Positions 8,554 through 17,040 of a stretch of DNA of 42,123 bases are shown one piece after another. Under the pieces are notes generated by a model. It had not been told where the DNA came from. It was given only the letters and a program-made list of their open reading frames with translations, and did not search any database. This DNA is from Mycobacterium sp. (GTDB taxonomy: Bacteria; Actinomycetota; Actinomycetes; Mycobacteriales; Mycobacteriaceae), in NCBI RefSeq assembly GCF_019243155.1, contig NZ_JAFAUS010000003.1:1-42123 (forward strand), in the 5' to 3' direction. Every line of letters starts with the position of its first letter. Position 1 is the first letter of the stretch. The position numbers and the translations under genes are program-made.

Positions 8554-9699
8554 TTGAGTCTGTCGTTTCATTGGTTTTTGCCGACCTACGGTGATTCGCG
8601 GAATCTGGTCGCGGGCGGGCACGGCACGCCGATGTCCGGCGACCGGCCCGCGACGCTGAAATACCTGCACCAGATCTGTGCGGCCGCCGAAGACAACGGT
8701 TTCGAGGCTGTGCTCACGCCGACGGGACTGTGGTGCGAGGACGCGTGGTTGACGACGGCGATGCTGGTCGAGAACACCGAGACGCTGAAGTTTCTGGTCG
8801 CGTTCCGTCCCGGGATGCTCAGCCCGACGCTGGCCGCCCAGATGGCCGGGACCTTCCAGCGGCACTCGGAGGGGCGGCTGCTGCTCAACGTCGTCACCGG
8901 CGGTGAACCGCACGAGCAGCGGGCCTACGGGGACTTCCTCGACAAAGAGGCGCGGTATGCCCGCACCGCCGAGTTCTTGGATGTGGTGCGGCAATTGTGG
9001 ACGTCGAAAGAGCCGGTGACCTTCAAGGGTGACCACATCCAGGTCGAAGGCGCGCAACTGAACAACCCGCCGGACCCGACGCCGGCGGTGTTCTTCGGGG
9101 GATCGTCGGCGGCCGCCGGCCCGGTCGCGGCCAAGCACACCGACGTGTATCTCACCTGGGGCGAGCCGCCCAAGGCGGTCTCGCAGAAGCTCGACTGGAT
9201 CCGCGGCCTGGCGGTCGATGCCGGCCGAATCTTGCAGTACGGCTTGCGGATTCACGTGATCAGCCGGGACACCGCCGCCGAAGCGTGGGCCGAGGCAGAC
9301 CGGTTGTTGGCGGCCATCGACCCGGCCGACATCGAGCGAGTGCAGGCCAGCCTGTCGCGCAGTGAATCGGAGGGTCAGCGCCGCATGCTGGATCTGCACG
9401 GCGGCAACAGCGGCCGGTTGTTGGTCGCTCCCAACCTGTGGGCCGGGGTGGGCCTCGTCCGCGGGGGAGCGGGCACCGCCCTGGTCGGCTCGCACGAGGA
9501 GGTGGCCGAGCGGCTGGCCGAATACGCCAAGCTGGGCATCAGCCACTTCATCCTGTCGGGATATCCGCACCTGGAGGAGGCCTACTGGTTCGGGGAGGGC
9601 GTCCTGCCGCTGCTGGAGCGGAAGGGCTTGTGGCAACACCCCAACCGTAAGTCGCACCCGGCAGCCGCGACGCCGTTCGCGGTCGCTTCGGCGCACTAG
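8554..9699 (+). CDS. ssuD: LLM-class flavin-dependent alkanesulfonate/dimethylsulfone-type monooxygenase
   Basis: 'LSFHWFLPTYGDSRNLV', 'LKFLVAFRPGMLSPTLAAQMAGTFQRHSEGRLLLNVVTGGEPHEQRAYGD' match the SsuD/SfnG type. TTG 8554 preceded by AAGGGAG; ORF-track start 8464 lacks support. Substrate not determinable from sequence. Confidence 0.85.
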   Translation: MSLSFHWFLPTYGDSRNLVAGGHGTPMSGDRPATLKYLHQICAAAEDNGFEAVLTPTGLWCEDAWLTTAMLVENTETLKFLVAFRPGMLSPTLAAQMAGTFQRHSEGRLLLNVVTGGEPHEQRAYGDFLDKEARYARTAEFLDVVRQLWTSKEPVTFKGDHIQVEGAQLNNPPDPTPAVFFGGSSAAAGPVAAKHTDVYLTWGEPPKAVSQKLDWIRGLAVDAGRILQYGLRIHVISRDTAAEAWAEADRLLAAIDPADIERVQASLSRSESEGQRRMLDLHGGNSGRLLVAPNLWAGVGLVRGGAGTALVGSHEEVAERLAEYAKLGISHFILSGYPHLEEAYWFGEGVLPLLERKGLWQHPNRKSHPAAATPFAVASAH

Positions 9700-9701
9700 T
9701 C

Positions 9702-11051
9702 GTGGCGAGGACCGTGCCCGACGCCCTCGAAGCTGACCTCGGGTCAGCGGAAGGACTTGACGAGTCCGATGCGCAGCGTCGCCGGCGGCTGCGCATCGTC
9801 GTCGCGGCGAGCCTGCTGGGCACGACGGTCGAGTGGTACGACTTCTTCCTCTACGCGACGGCCGCCGGGCTGGTCTTCAACAAGGTGTTCTTCCCCAACG
9901 AAAGTTCCTTCGTGGGAACGCTCTTGGCGTTCGCGACGTTCGCGGTCGGGTTCGTCATGCGGCCCATCGGCGGTCTGGTGTTCGGACACATCGGCGACCG
10001 GATCGGCCGCAAGCGCAGCCTGGCGCTGACCATGCTCATCATGGGCGGGGCGACGGCATTGATCGGGCTGTTGCCGACCGCCGCGCGGATCGGGTTGTGG
10101 GCGCCGGTCCTGCTGCTGGTGCTGCGCATGCTGCAGGGCTTTGCGCTCGGCGGCGAGTGGGGTGGCGCGGTGCTGCTGGCCGTCGAGCACAGCCCCGACG
10201 ACCGGCGGGGACGGTACGGCGCAATCCCGCAGGTCGGCCTGGCGCTCGGATTGGCTTTGGGCACCGGCATATTCGCCTATCTGCAAATCGCCTTGGGACC
10301 GCAGCGATTCCTCGCCTACGGCTGGCGCATCGGATTTCTGCTGAGCGTGGTGTTGGTCGTGATCGGCATCGTGGTCCGGTTGCGGGTCGACGAGACGCCG
10401 GCATTCCAGGAGCTGCAAGACCTACAGGCCGCATCGACGGTGCCGATCCGCGACATCGTGCGCGAGCCCGGTTCGCGGCGAAACACGCTCCTCGGCTTGC
10501 TGTCTCGCTGGGGTGAGGGATCGGCGTTCAACACTTGGGGTGTCTTCGCGATCTCGTATGCCACCGGTGCGCTCGGCTTGCACCGCGTGTCAGTCCTGGT
10601 CGTGGTCACCATCGCGGCGCTGTTGATGGCTGTGCTGCTGCCGGTTTCGGGACAGCTGGCCGACCGTTTCGGTCCGCGACGGGTGTATCTGGCAGGCATC
10701 GCCTGTTACGGCCTGGCGGCTTTTCCCGCCTTCGCCCTCTTCGGTACCAAGAATCTGATCTGGTTCGGGCTGGCCATGATCATCGTGTTCGGCGTCGTGC
10801 ACGCGCTTTTCTACGGCGTCCAGGGCACGCTCTACTCCGCGCTCTATCCCACCAACACTCGGTACACGGGCCTGTCGTTCGTCTACCAGTTCTCGGGCAT
10901 CTACGCGTCCGGGCTCACCCCGATGATCTTGACGGCGCTGATCGCGGCCCTCGGCGGCGCGCCCTGGCTCGCCTGCGGTTATCTGGTCGCAACGGCTTTC
11001 ATCAGCGTCGTCGCCACGGCTTTGATCCGCGACCGCGACCTTCACCTCTGA
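9702..11051 (+). CDS. MFS transporter, metabolite:H+ symporter (MHS) family
   Basis: 449 aa; 'SLLGTTVEWYDFFLYATAAGLVFNKVFFP', 'GHIGDRIGRKRSL', 'LRMLQGFALGGEWGGAVLLAVEH'. Begins 2 nt after the ssuD-like stop, so likely co-transcribed. Confidence 0.93.
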   Translation: MARTVPDALEADLGSAEGLDESDAQRRRRLRIVVAASLLGTTVEWYDFFLYATAAGLVFNKVFFPNESSFVGTLLAFATFAVGFVMRPIGGLVFGHIGDRIGRKRSLALTMLIMGGATALIGLLPTAARIGLWAPVLLLVLRMLQGFALGGEWGGAVLLAVEHSPDDRRGRYGAIPQVGLALGLALGTGIFAYLQIALGPQRFLAYGWRIGFLLSVVLVVIGIVVRLRVDETPAFQELQDLQAASTVPIRDIVREPGSRRNTLLGLLSRWGEGSAFNTWGVFAISYATGALGLHRVSVLVVVTIAALLMAVLLPVSGQLADRFGPRRVYLAGIACYGLAAFPAFALFGTKNLIWFGLAMIIVFGVVHALFYGVQGTLYSALYPTNTRYTGLSFVYQFSGIYASGLTPMILTALIAALGGAPWLACGYLVATAFISVVATALIRDRDLHL

Positions 11052-11336
11052 GCCGGCAACGGTCGCAGCAAGCCTGGTCCACGCGCCGGTGAGGTCCCGT
11101 TTGGAACGGCGCAGGCGATCGGCTTCGAGATAGTTGACCAGGCCGACTTGGTCGGCAACCTACGTCGCCACTACCAGTTCGTGCTCGACGGACTCGAGGC
11201 CCGGCGTGGCGAACTGGAACAAATCTCGTCCGCGGACTACCTCGACAACATGCAAGTCGGTTTGCAGAACTGGATCCGCGCGGCCGACCATGGTCAGCTC
11301 GCCTGGGGCATCCAGCATTTCCGCAAGCCCGGTTGA
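11052..11336 (+). pseudogene. C-terminal remnant of a glycine/sarcosine/dimethylglycine-type SAM methyltransferase
   Basis: Open frame with no start before TTG 11148: ..RAGEVPFGTAQAIGFEIVDQADLVGNLRRHYQFVLDGLEARRGELEQISSADYLDNMQVGLQNWIRAADHGQLAWGIQHFRKPG*. Matches only the C-terminal pattern; no SAM-binding domain upstream. Confidence 0.75.
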
Positions 11337-11463
11337 TTTCGAGGTGAAAGCTGCGCGGCGGCGGGCGTTGCATCAGACTGCCGTATAGGTCGCATCACGT
11401 TTCCCAAGACCGACAAAGAGATAGGCAGGCCCGATCAACACCAAGCCAGGGCTGCGCTCCGGG

Positions 11464-12825
11464 TTGTCGCAGCGGCAGCTGAACATGATCGCCATCGGCG
11501 GCGTCGTCGGTGCCGGACTGTTCGTCGGATCGGGTGTGGCCATTGCGGCCACCGGTCCGGCGGCCTTCTTGAGTTACATGTTGTCGGGCCTGCTGGTCGT
11601 GCTCGTGATGCGGATGCTGGGCGAAATGGCCGCCGCGAACCCGTCGACCGGATCGTTCGCCGATTACGCGGGCCGGGCTCTGGGCGGCTGGGCGGGCTTC
11701 TCGGTCGGCTGGCTGTATTGGTACTTCTGGGTGATCGTGGTGGGATTCGAGGCGGTCGCCGGTGGCAAGGTTCTCGGCTACTGGGTCCACGCACCGCTCT
11801 GGCTGCTGTCGCTGTGTCTGATGACGATGATGACGGCGACCAACCTGGTCTCGGTGTCGTCTTTCGGGGAGTTCGAATTCTGGTTCGCCGGAATCAAAGT
11901 CGCGACCATTGTGGTCTTTCTCGTTGCAGGCCTCGCCTTCGCTTTCGGGTTCTGGCCCGGCCGTCACTTCGATTTCAGCAACCTGACCGCGCATGGGGGA
12001 TTCTTTCCGAAGGGAGTGGGGGCGGTCTTCGCGGCGATCGTGGTCGTGATCTTTTCGATGACGGGCAGTGAGGTCGTGACCATCGCCGCCGCCGAGAGCC
12101 GGGATCCGGAACGGGCGGTCCAGCGGGCGATGAACTCGGTCGTGACGCGAATCGCGATCTTCTTCGTCGGTTCGGTTTTCGTGATCGTGGTGCTGCTGCC
12201 GTGGAACGACGTGCAAGTCGGAACTTCGCCCTACGTAGCCGCTTTCAAGCACATGGGCATTCCCGGTGCCGATCAGGTGATGAACGCGGTGGTGCTGACC
12301 GCGGTGCTGTCCTGCCTGAATTCGGGTCTCTACACTGCGTCGCGCATGCTGTTCGTGCTCGCCGGCCGGGGCGAGGCACCGGCCCGGCTGGTCAGGGTGA
12401 GTGGACGCGGGGTTCCCGCCCTCGCCATATTGGCTTCTTCCGCAGTGGGTTTCGGCTGCGTCATCCTCGCGCGGATCGCCCCCAACACCGTGTTTCTCTT
12501 CCTGGTCAACTCGTCGGGCGCCGTCATTCTGTTCGTCTACTGGATGATCGCGCTGTCGCAGATCATCCTGCGCGGCCGGACACCCGAGGAGAAACTACGG
12601 GTGCGGATGTGGTTCTTTCCGGTCCTGTCGATCATCACTCTGGTCGGCATCACCACGGTGCTGGTACAGATGGCGTTCGACCACTCGGCGCGCAGCCAGT
12701 TCTGGCTCGGACTGTTGTCCTGGGTGGTGGTGATCGGGCTGTACCTTGTCCGCCGAGTTTGGCTCCGGGGTCACGATTGCGCCGACCACGCCCCGGTGTC
12801 AGGCGAGGTCGCCTTGGAGGACTAG
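11464..12825 (+). CDS. gabP: Amino acid permease (GabP/AnsP-like, APC family; Rv0522-like)
   Basis: 'LSQRQLNMIAIGGVVGAGLFVGSGVAIAATGPAAFLSYMLSGLLVVLVMRMLGEMA'; many TMs. Start uncertain: coding resemblance continues upstream of TTG 11464 (see findings). Confidence 0.88.
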   Translation: MSQRQLNMIAIGGVVGAGLFVGSGVAIAATGPAAFLSYMLSGLLVVLVMRMLGEMAAANPSTGSFADYAGRALGGWAGFSVGWLYWYFWVIVVGFEAVAGGKVLGYWVHAPLWLLSLCLMTMMTATNLVSVSSFGEFEFWFAGIKVATIVVFLVAGLAFAFGFWPGRHFDFSNLTAHGGFFPKGVGAVFAAIVVVIFSMTGSEVVTIAAAESRDPERAVQRAMNSVVTRIAIFFVGSVFVIVVLLPWNDVQVGTSPYVAAFKHMGIPGADQVMNAVVLTAVLSCLNSGLYTASRMLFVLAGRGEAPARLVRVSGRGVPALAILASSAVGFGCVILARIAPNTVFLFLVNSSGAVILFVYWMIALSQIILRGRTPEEKLRVRMWFFPVLSIITLVGITTVLVQMAFDHSARSQFWLGLLSWVVVIGLYLVRRVWLRGHDCADHAPVSGEVALED

Positions 12826-13253
12826 TCGGTCCGCGTGAGCAGCACCGCCTGCTCGAAGGGCAGGCGCCCGAAAACCGTTCGGGTTCTTGGGCTCACATGC
12901 GCCGCCGCCTCGTCCCGGGTGACCACTCGTGGATCGGCGATACCAAAGGTCTTGCCGTGGCGGCGCATTCGGCCGCCGCCCGCCGCGGTCAGGTTTTTCA
13001 GCCAGTCCCGGTCGGGGCCGTAGGTGAGCAGGATCGCCACGCCGGGCTTGCCGTCGACGTCTGCTTTGAACACGGTCACCGGGGTGCGGTATGGCTTACC
13101 CGAGCGTCGGCCGACGTGTTCCACGATGCCGAACGACGGGGCCCAGCCGGCCCACATCCGCTGAATCGGGTTGGTGACGTGTCGGTTGAATCGGGCAAGT
13201 CCTTGGGGGAGTTGCATAGGACCATCCAACTCTCCTGCGACCACCGACTTCAA
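12822..13253 (-). CDS. Deazaflavin (F420)-dependent nitroreductase family protein (Rv0523c-like)
   Basis: 'VEHVGRRSGKPYRTPVTVFKADVDGKPGVAILLTYGPDRDWLKNLTAAGGG' DDN-family signature. Start may be the internal Met (MQLPQGLAR..). Confidence 0.88.
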   Translation of the reverse strand: MKSVVAGELDGPMQLPQGLARFNRHVTNPIQRMWAGWAPSFGIVEHVGRRSGKPYRTPVTVFKADVDGKPGVAILLTYGPDRDWLKNLTAAGGGRMRRHGKTFGIADPRVVTRDEAAAHVSPRTRTVFGRLPFEQAVLLTRTD

Positions 13254-13290
13254 CCCTGCTTTTCCCAGCTAACAGGTCTACTGTCTTGAC

Positions 13291-13638
13291 ATGCGAGAGT
13301 CGCCGGGCAGAGAAGCCGCCCAGCGCGCAGACGAGCTGCTGCGCAGGGAACAGGAGCTGGCCGCCCGAAAGGCCATCACCGAAGCCGACGTGCGGCGCGC
13401 GGGCGAGCACGCCGCGGCCGCCCACGAGCGCGACCGGCAGGCGCACCGCCGCGAACTGCTCCGGCATTATGAGGCCGGCGTCACGCACGAACGCGCGTCC
13501 GAAGTCCACCAGCGAGCCGCCCTGGAGGGCCTTGGCGACGTCACCGCCCACCGACTCGCGGCAAACAGAGAGCGCGAGGCCGCCCGTCACCACTTCCAGA
13601 TCTCGCAGGAATCCGGCCGGCACGCCGCCGCCGACTGA
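13291..13638 (+). CDS. Hypothetical Ala/Arg/Glu/His-rich, predicted helical protein
   Basis: 115 aa ATG ORF in the hemL upstream region; highly charged, no recognised domain. Confidence 0.55.
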   Translation: MRESPGREAAQRADELLRREQELAARKAITEADVRRAGEHAAAAHERDRQAHRRELLRHYEAGVTHERASEVHQRAALEGLGDVTAHRLAANREREAARHHFQISQESGRHAAAD

Positions 13639-13707
13639 CCCGCCGTCCCGCGCCTCCTGCTACACCCTGTAGTGGAATGCGCCGCGGAGGCTGGGACACT
13701 AGTCGTC

Positions 13708-15054
13708 ATGGGAAGCAGTGACCAGGCGACCGCGCATGCGCCGGCGGCCAGCACAGCGGCGTCGGCCCGGCTGTTCTCCGACGCCTGCGCCGTCATTCCC
13801 GGCGGGGTGAACTCCCCGGTCCGCGCGTTCACGGCGGTGGGCGGAACCCCGCGCTTCATCACCGAAGCAAAGGGCTGCTGGCTCACCGACGCCGACGGCA
13901 ATCGCTACGTGGACCTGGTGTGCTCCTGGGGTCCGATGATCCTGGGTCACGCACACCCGGCCGTCGTCGAAGCCGTCACCAAGGCCGCCGCCTCGGGCCT
14001 GTCCTTCGGGGCGCCGACGCCGGGGGAGAGCCGGCTGGCCGCCGAGATCATCGAGCGGGTGGCACCCGTGGAGCGGCTGCGGTTGGTCAACTCCGGCACC
14101 GAGGCCACGATGAGCGCGGTCCGGCTGGCCCGCGGTTTCACCGGCAGGGCCAAGATCATCAAGTTCTCCGGCTGCTACCACGGCCACGTGGACGCCCTGC
14201 TCGCCGACGCGGGTTCCGGCGTCGCGACACTGGGCCTGCCGTCCTCGCCCGGGGTAACCGGCGCCGCCGCGGCCGACACGATTGTCTTGCCCTACAACGA
14301 CATTGACGCCGTACGCCAGACGTTCGCGCAGTTTGGCGAACAGATCGCGGCGGTGATCACCGAAGCCAGCCCGGGCAACATGGGGGTCGTCCCGCCGGCG
14401 GCCGGCTACAACACGGCACTGCGCGCGATCACCGCCCAGCACGGCGCGCTGCTGATCGTCGACGAGGTGATGACCGGATTCCGGGTCAGCCGAAGTGGTT
14501 GGTACGGAATCGATCCCGTCGCCGCCGACCTGTTCACATTCGGAAAGGTGATGAGCGGCGGACTGCCCGCGGCCGCGTTCGGCGGCCGTGCCGAGGTGAT
14601 GGAGCGGCTGGCGCCGCTGGGGCCGGTGTATCAGGCCGGCACGTTGTCGGGCAATCCGGTGGCCGTCGCCGCCGGGCTGGCGACACTGCGCACCGCCGAC
14701 GATGCCGTCTACGCCGCGCTGGACTCCAACGCCGACCGGCTGTCCGGGCTGCTCTCCGAGGCGCTCACGAATGCCGGTGTGGCGCACCAAATTCCGCGGG
14801 CCGGCAACATGCTCAGCGTGTTCTTCAGTGAAAAGCCGGTGACCGATTTCGCGACGGCGCGAGCAAGCCAGACCTGGCGGTTCCCGCCCTTCTTCCACGC
14901 CCTGCTGAACGCGGGCGTCTACCCGCCGTGCAGCGCGTTCGAGGCGTGGTTCGTCTCGGCCGCCCTGGACGACGCCGCGTTCGACCGGATCGCGCAAGCC
15001 CTGCCCGCCGCGGCCCAGGCCGCCGCCGGCGCCGCCAAGGAGGGGAAGTCCTGA
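13708..15054 (+). CDS. hemL: Glutamate-1-semialdehyde 2,1-aminomutase
   Basis: '[26 protein letters not shown]', '[19 protein letters not shown]', '[20 protein letters not shown]'. ATG 13708 preferred over ORF-track start 13672. Confidence 0.97.
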   Translation: MGSSDQATAHAPAASTAASARLFSDACAVIPGGVNSPVRAFTAVGGTPRFITEAKGCWLTDADGNRYVDLVCSWGPMILGHAHPAVVEAVTKAAASGLSFGAPTPGESRLAAEIIERVAPVERLRLVNSGTEATMSAVRLARGFTGRAKIIKFSGCYHGHVDALLADAGSGVATLGLPSSPGVTGAAAADTIVLPYNDIDAVRQTFAQFGEQIAAVITEASPGNMGVVPPAAGYNTALRAITAQHGALLIVDEVMTGFRVSRSGWYGIDPVAADLFTFGKVMSGGLPAAAFGGRAEVMERLAPLGPVYQAGTLSGNPVAVAAGLATLRTADDAVYAALDSNADRLSGLLSEALTNAGVAHQIPRAGNMLSVFFSEKPVTDFATARASQTWRFPPFFHALLNAGVYPPCSAFEAWFVSAALDDAAFDRIAQALPAAAQAAAGAAKEGKS

Positions 15055-15662
15055 TGGCCGAGCGAACCCGGGTTCACGTGGTACGCCACGGCGAGGTGTT
15101 CAACCCCACCGGCGTCCTCTATGGCCGGCTGCCCGGATTCCACCTCTCGGAACGTGGCCAGGCGCAGGCGGCCGCGGTGGCCGACGCACTGGCCGACCGC
15201 GACATCGTGGCGGTGATCGCCTCCCCGCTGCAGCGAGCCCAGGAAACCGCCGCTCCGATCGCCGCCAAGCACGGCGTCGGCGTGGACACCGACCCCGACC
15301 TGATCGAATCGGCCAACTTCTTCGAGGGTCGCCGCGTCAGCCCGGGCGACGGTGCCTGGCGGGACCCGCGGTTCTGGTGGCAGCTGCGCAACCCGTTCCG
15401 GCCGTCCTGGGGTGAGCCCTACGCCGAGATCGCGGCCCGGATGACGACGGCCGTGGAGAAGGCCCGCGCCCGTGGCGCCGGCCACGAGGTGGTGTGCGTC
15501 AGCCACCAGCTGCCGGTGTGGACGCTGCGGCTGCACCTGACCGGTCACCGACTCTGGCACGACCCGCGGCGCCGCGAGTGCGGGCTCGCCTCGGTGACGA
15601 CCCTCGTCTACGAGGGCGAGCGCTTGGCCGACGTCGAGTATTGCGAGCCGGCGGGCGCTTGA
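15054..15662 (+). CDS. Histidine phosphatase / phosphoglycerate mutase family protein (Rv0525-like)
   Basis: 'RVHVVRHGEVFNPTGVLYGRLPGFHLSERGQAQAAAVADAL' RHG motif; ATGA overlap with hemL. Confidence 0.92.
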   Translation: MAERTRVHVVRHGEVFNPTGVLYGRLPGFHLSERGQAQAAAVADALADRDIVAVIASPLQRAQETAAPIAAKHGVGVDTDPDLIESANFFEGRRVSPGDGAWRDPRFWWQLRNPFRPSWGEPYAEIAARMTTAVEKARARGAGHEVVCVSHQLPVWTLRLHLTGHRLWHDPRRRECGLASVTTLVYEGERLADVEYCEPAGA

Positions 15663-16255
15663 TGAGCGGGTGGCGACTGGCGATGGCCGGGGTTGTGCTG
15701 GCGACCCTGCTGGCCGGCTGCACCGGTCGCGACGCCGTGGCCCAGGGTGGCACCTTCGAATTCGTCTCGCCCGGGGGGAAAACCGACATCTTTTACGACC
15801 CGCCGTCCAGTCGCGGGCGACCGGGCCCGCTGTCCGGGCCGGACCTGAACGACGCCGCGCACACCTTGTCGCTGGACGATCCGATCTTCGCCGGGCGGGT
15901 CGTCGTCATCAACATCTGGGGCCAGTGGTGCGGGCCGTGCCGCGCCGAGGTCACTCAATTGCAGCAGGTGTACGACGCCACCCGCGACGCCGCGGTGTCC
16001 TTTCTCGGCATCGACGTCCGGGACAGCAACCGGCAGGCGGCGCTGGACTTCGTGAACGACCGCCACGTCACGTACCCGTCGATCTATGACCCCGCGATGC
16101 GTACCCTGATCGCGTTCGGCGGCAAGTACCCGACCACCGTCATCCCGTCCACCCTGGTCCTGGACCGCCAGCACCGGGTCGCCGCGGTTTTCCTGCGAGA
16201 ATTGCTGGCCTCCGACTTACAGCCCGTGGTGCAAAGACTGGCTTCAGAAAGATGA
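15662..16255 (+). CDS. TlpA/ResA-like thioredoxin-fold lipoprotein (Rv0526-like)
   Basis: Lipobox 'LLAGC' and 'NIWGQWCGPCRAEVTQLQQVY' CxxC thioredoxin motif. Confidence 0.94.
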   Translation: MSGWRLAMAGVVLATLLAGCTGRDAVAQGGTFEFVSPGGKTDIFYDPPSSRGRPGPLSGPDLNDAAHTLSLDDPIFAGRVVVINIWGQWCGPCRAEVTQLQQVYDATRDAAVSFLGIDVRDSNRQAALDFVNDRHVTYPSIYDPAMRTLIAFGGKYPTTVIPSTLVLDRQHRVAAVFLRELLASDLQPVVQRLASER

Positions 16256-17040
16256 CCGGATTCACCCAGATCGCCGCCGCCGGACCGCTTCTGGTGGCAC
16301 TCGGCGCGTGCCTGCTGGCGGGCCTGGTGTCGTTCGCGTCGCCATGCGTGGTGCCGCTGGTGCCCGGCTATCTGTCGTATCTCGCCGCCTTAGTAGGCGA
16401 AGTCGGTGTCGACGAACAGCCGCCCGCGGGTGCGGTCAAGGCCCCGCCCGGCGCCCGGTGGCGGGTCGGGGGCTCCGCGGCGTTGTTCGTCGCCGGGTTC
16501 ACCGCAGTCTTCGTGCTCGGTACCGTCGCGGTTCTCGGCATGACCACCTCACTGATCACCAACCAACTGTTGCTGCAGCGGGTCGGCGGTGTCCTGACCA
16601 TCGTGATGGGGCTGGTGTTCGTGGGTTTCATCCCGGCCCTGCAGCGCCAGGCCCGGTTCAGTCCGCGGCAGTTCACGACCGTCGCGGGAGCGCCGCTGCT
16701 GGGGGCGGTGTTCGCGTTGGGCTGGACGCCGTGCCTGGGGCCGACGCTGGCCGGGGTGATCACCGTCGCCTCGGCCACCGACGGCGCGAGCGTGGCGCGC
16801 GGAATCGCGCTGGTGATCGCGTACTGCCTGGGGTTGGGCATCCCGTTCGTGTTGCTGGCATTCGGTTCGGCGGGAGCGGTGGCGGGCCTTGGCTGGCTGC
16901 GACGGCACACCAGGGCGATCCAGATCTTCGGCGGCGCGCTGCTGATCGCGGTCGGGGTGCTGCTGGTCACCGGGGTGTGGAACGAGTTCGTCTCCTGGCT
17001 GCGCGACGCGTTCGTGTCCGACGTGAGGCTTCCGATTTGA
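16252..17040 (+). CDS. ccdA: Cytochrome c biogenesis protein CcdA
   Basis: 'LAGLVSFASPCVVPLVPGYLSYLAALVG' and 'GAVFALGWTPCLGPTLAGVIT'. Confidence 0.96.
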   Translation: MTGFTQIAAAGPLLVALGACLLAGLVSFASPCVVPLVPGYLSYLAALVGEVGVDEQPPAGAVKAPPGARWRVGGSAALFVAGFTAVFVLGTVAVLGMTTSLITNQLLLQRVGGVLTIVMGLVFVGFIPALQRQARFSPRQFTTVAGAPLLGAVFALGWTPCLGPTLAGVITVASATDGASVARGIALVIAYCLGLGIPFVLLAFGSAGAVAGLGWLRRHTRAIQIFGGALLIAVGVLLVTGVWNEFVSWLRDAFVSDVRLPI

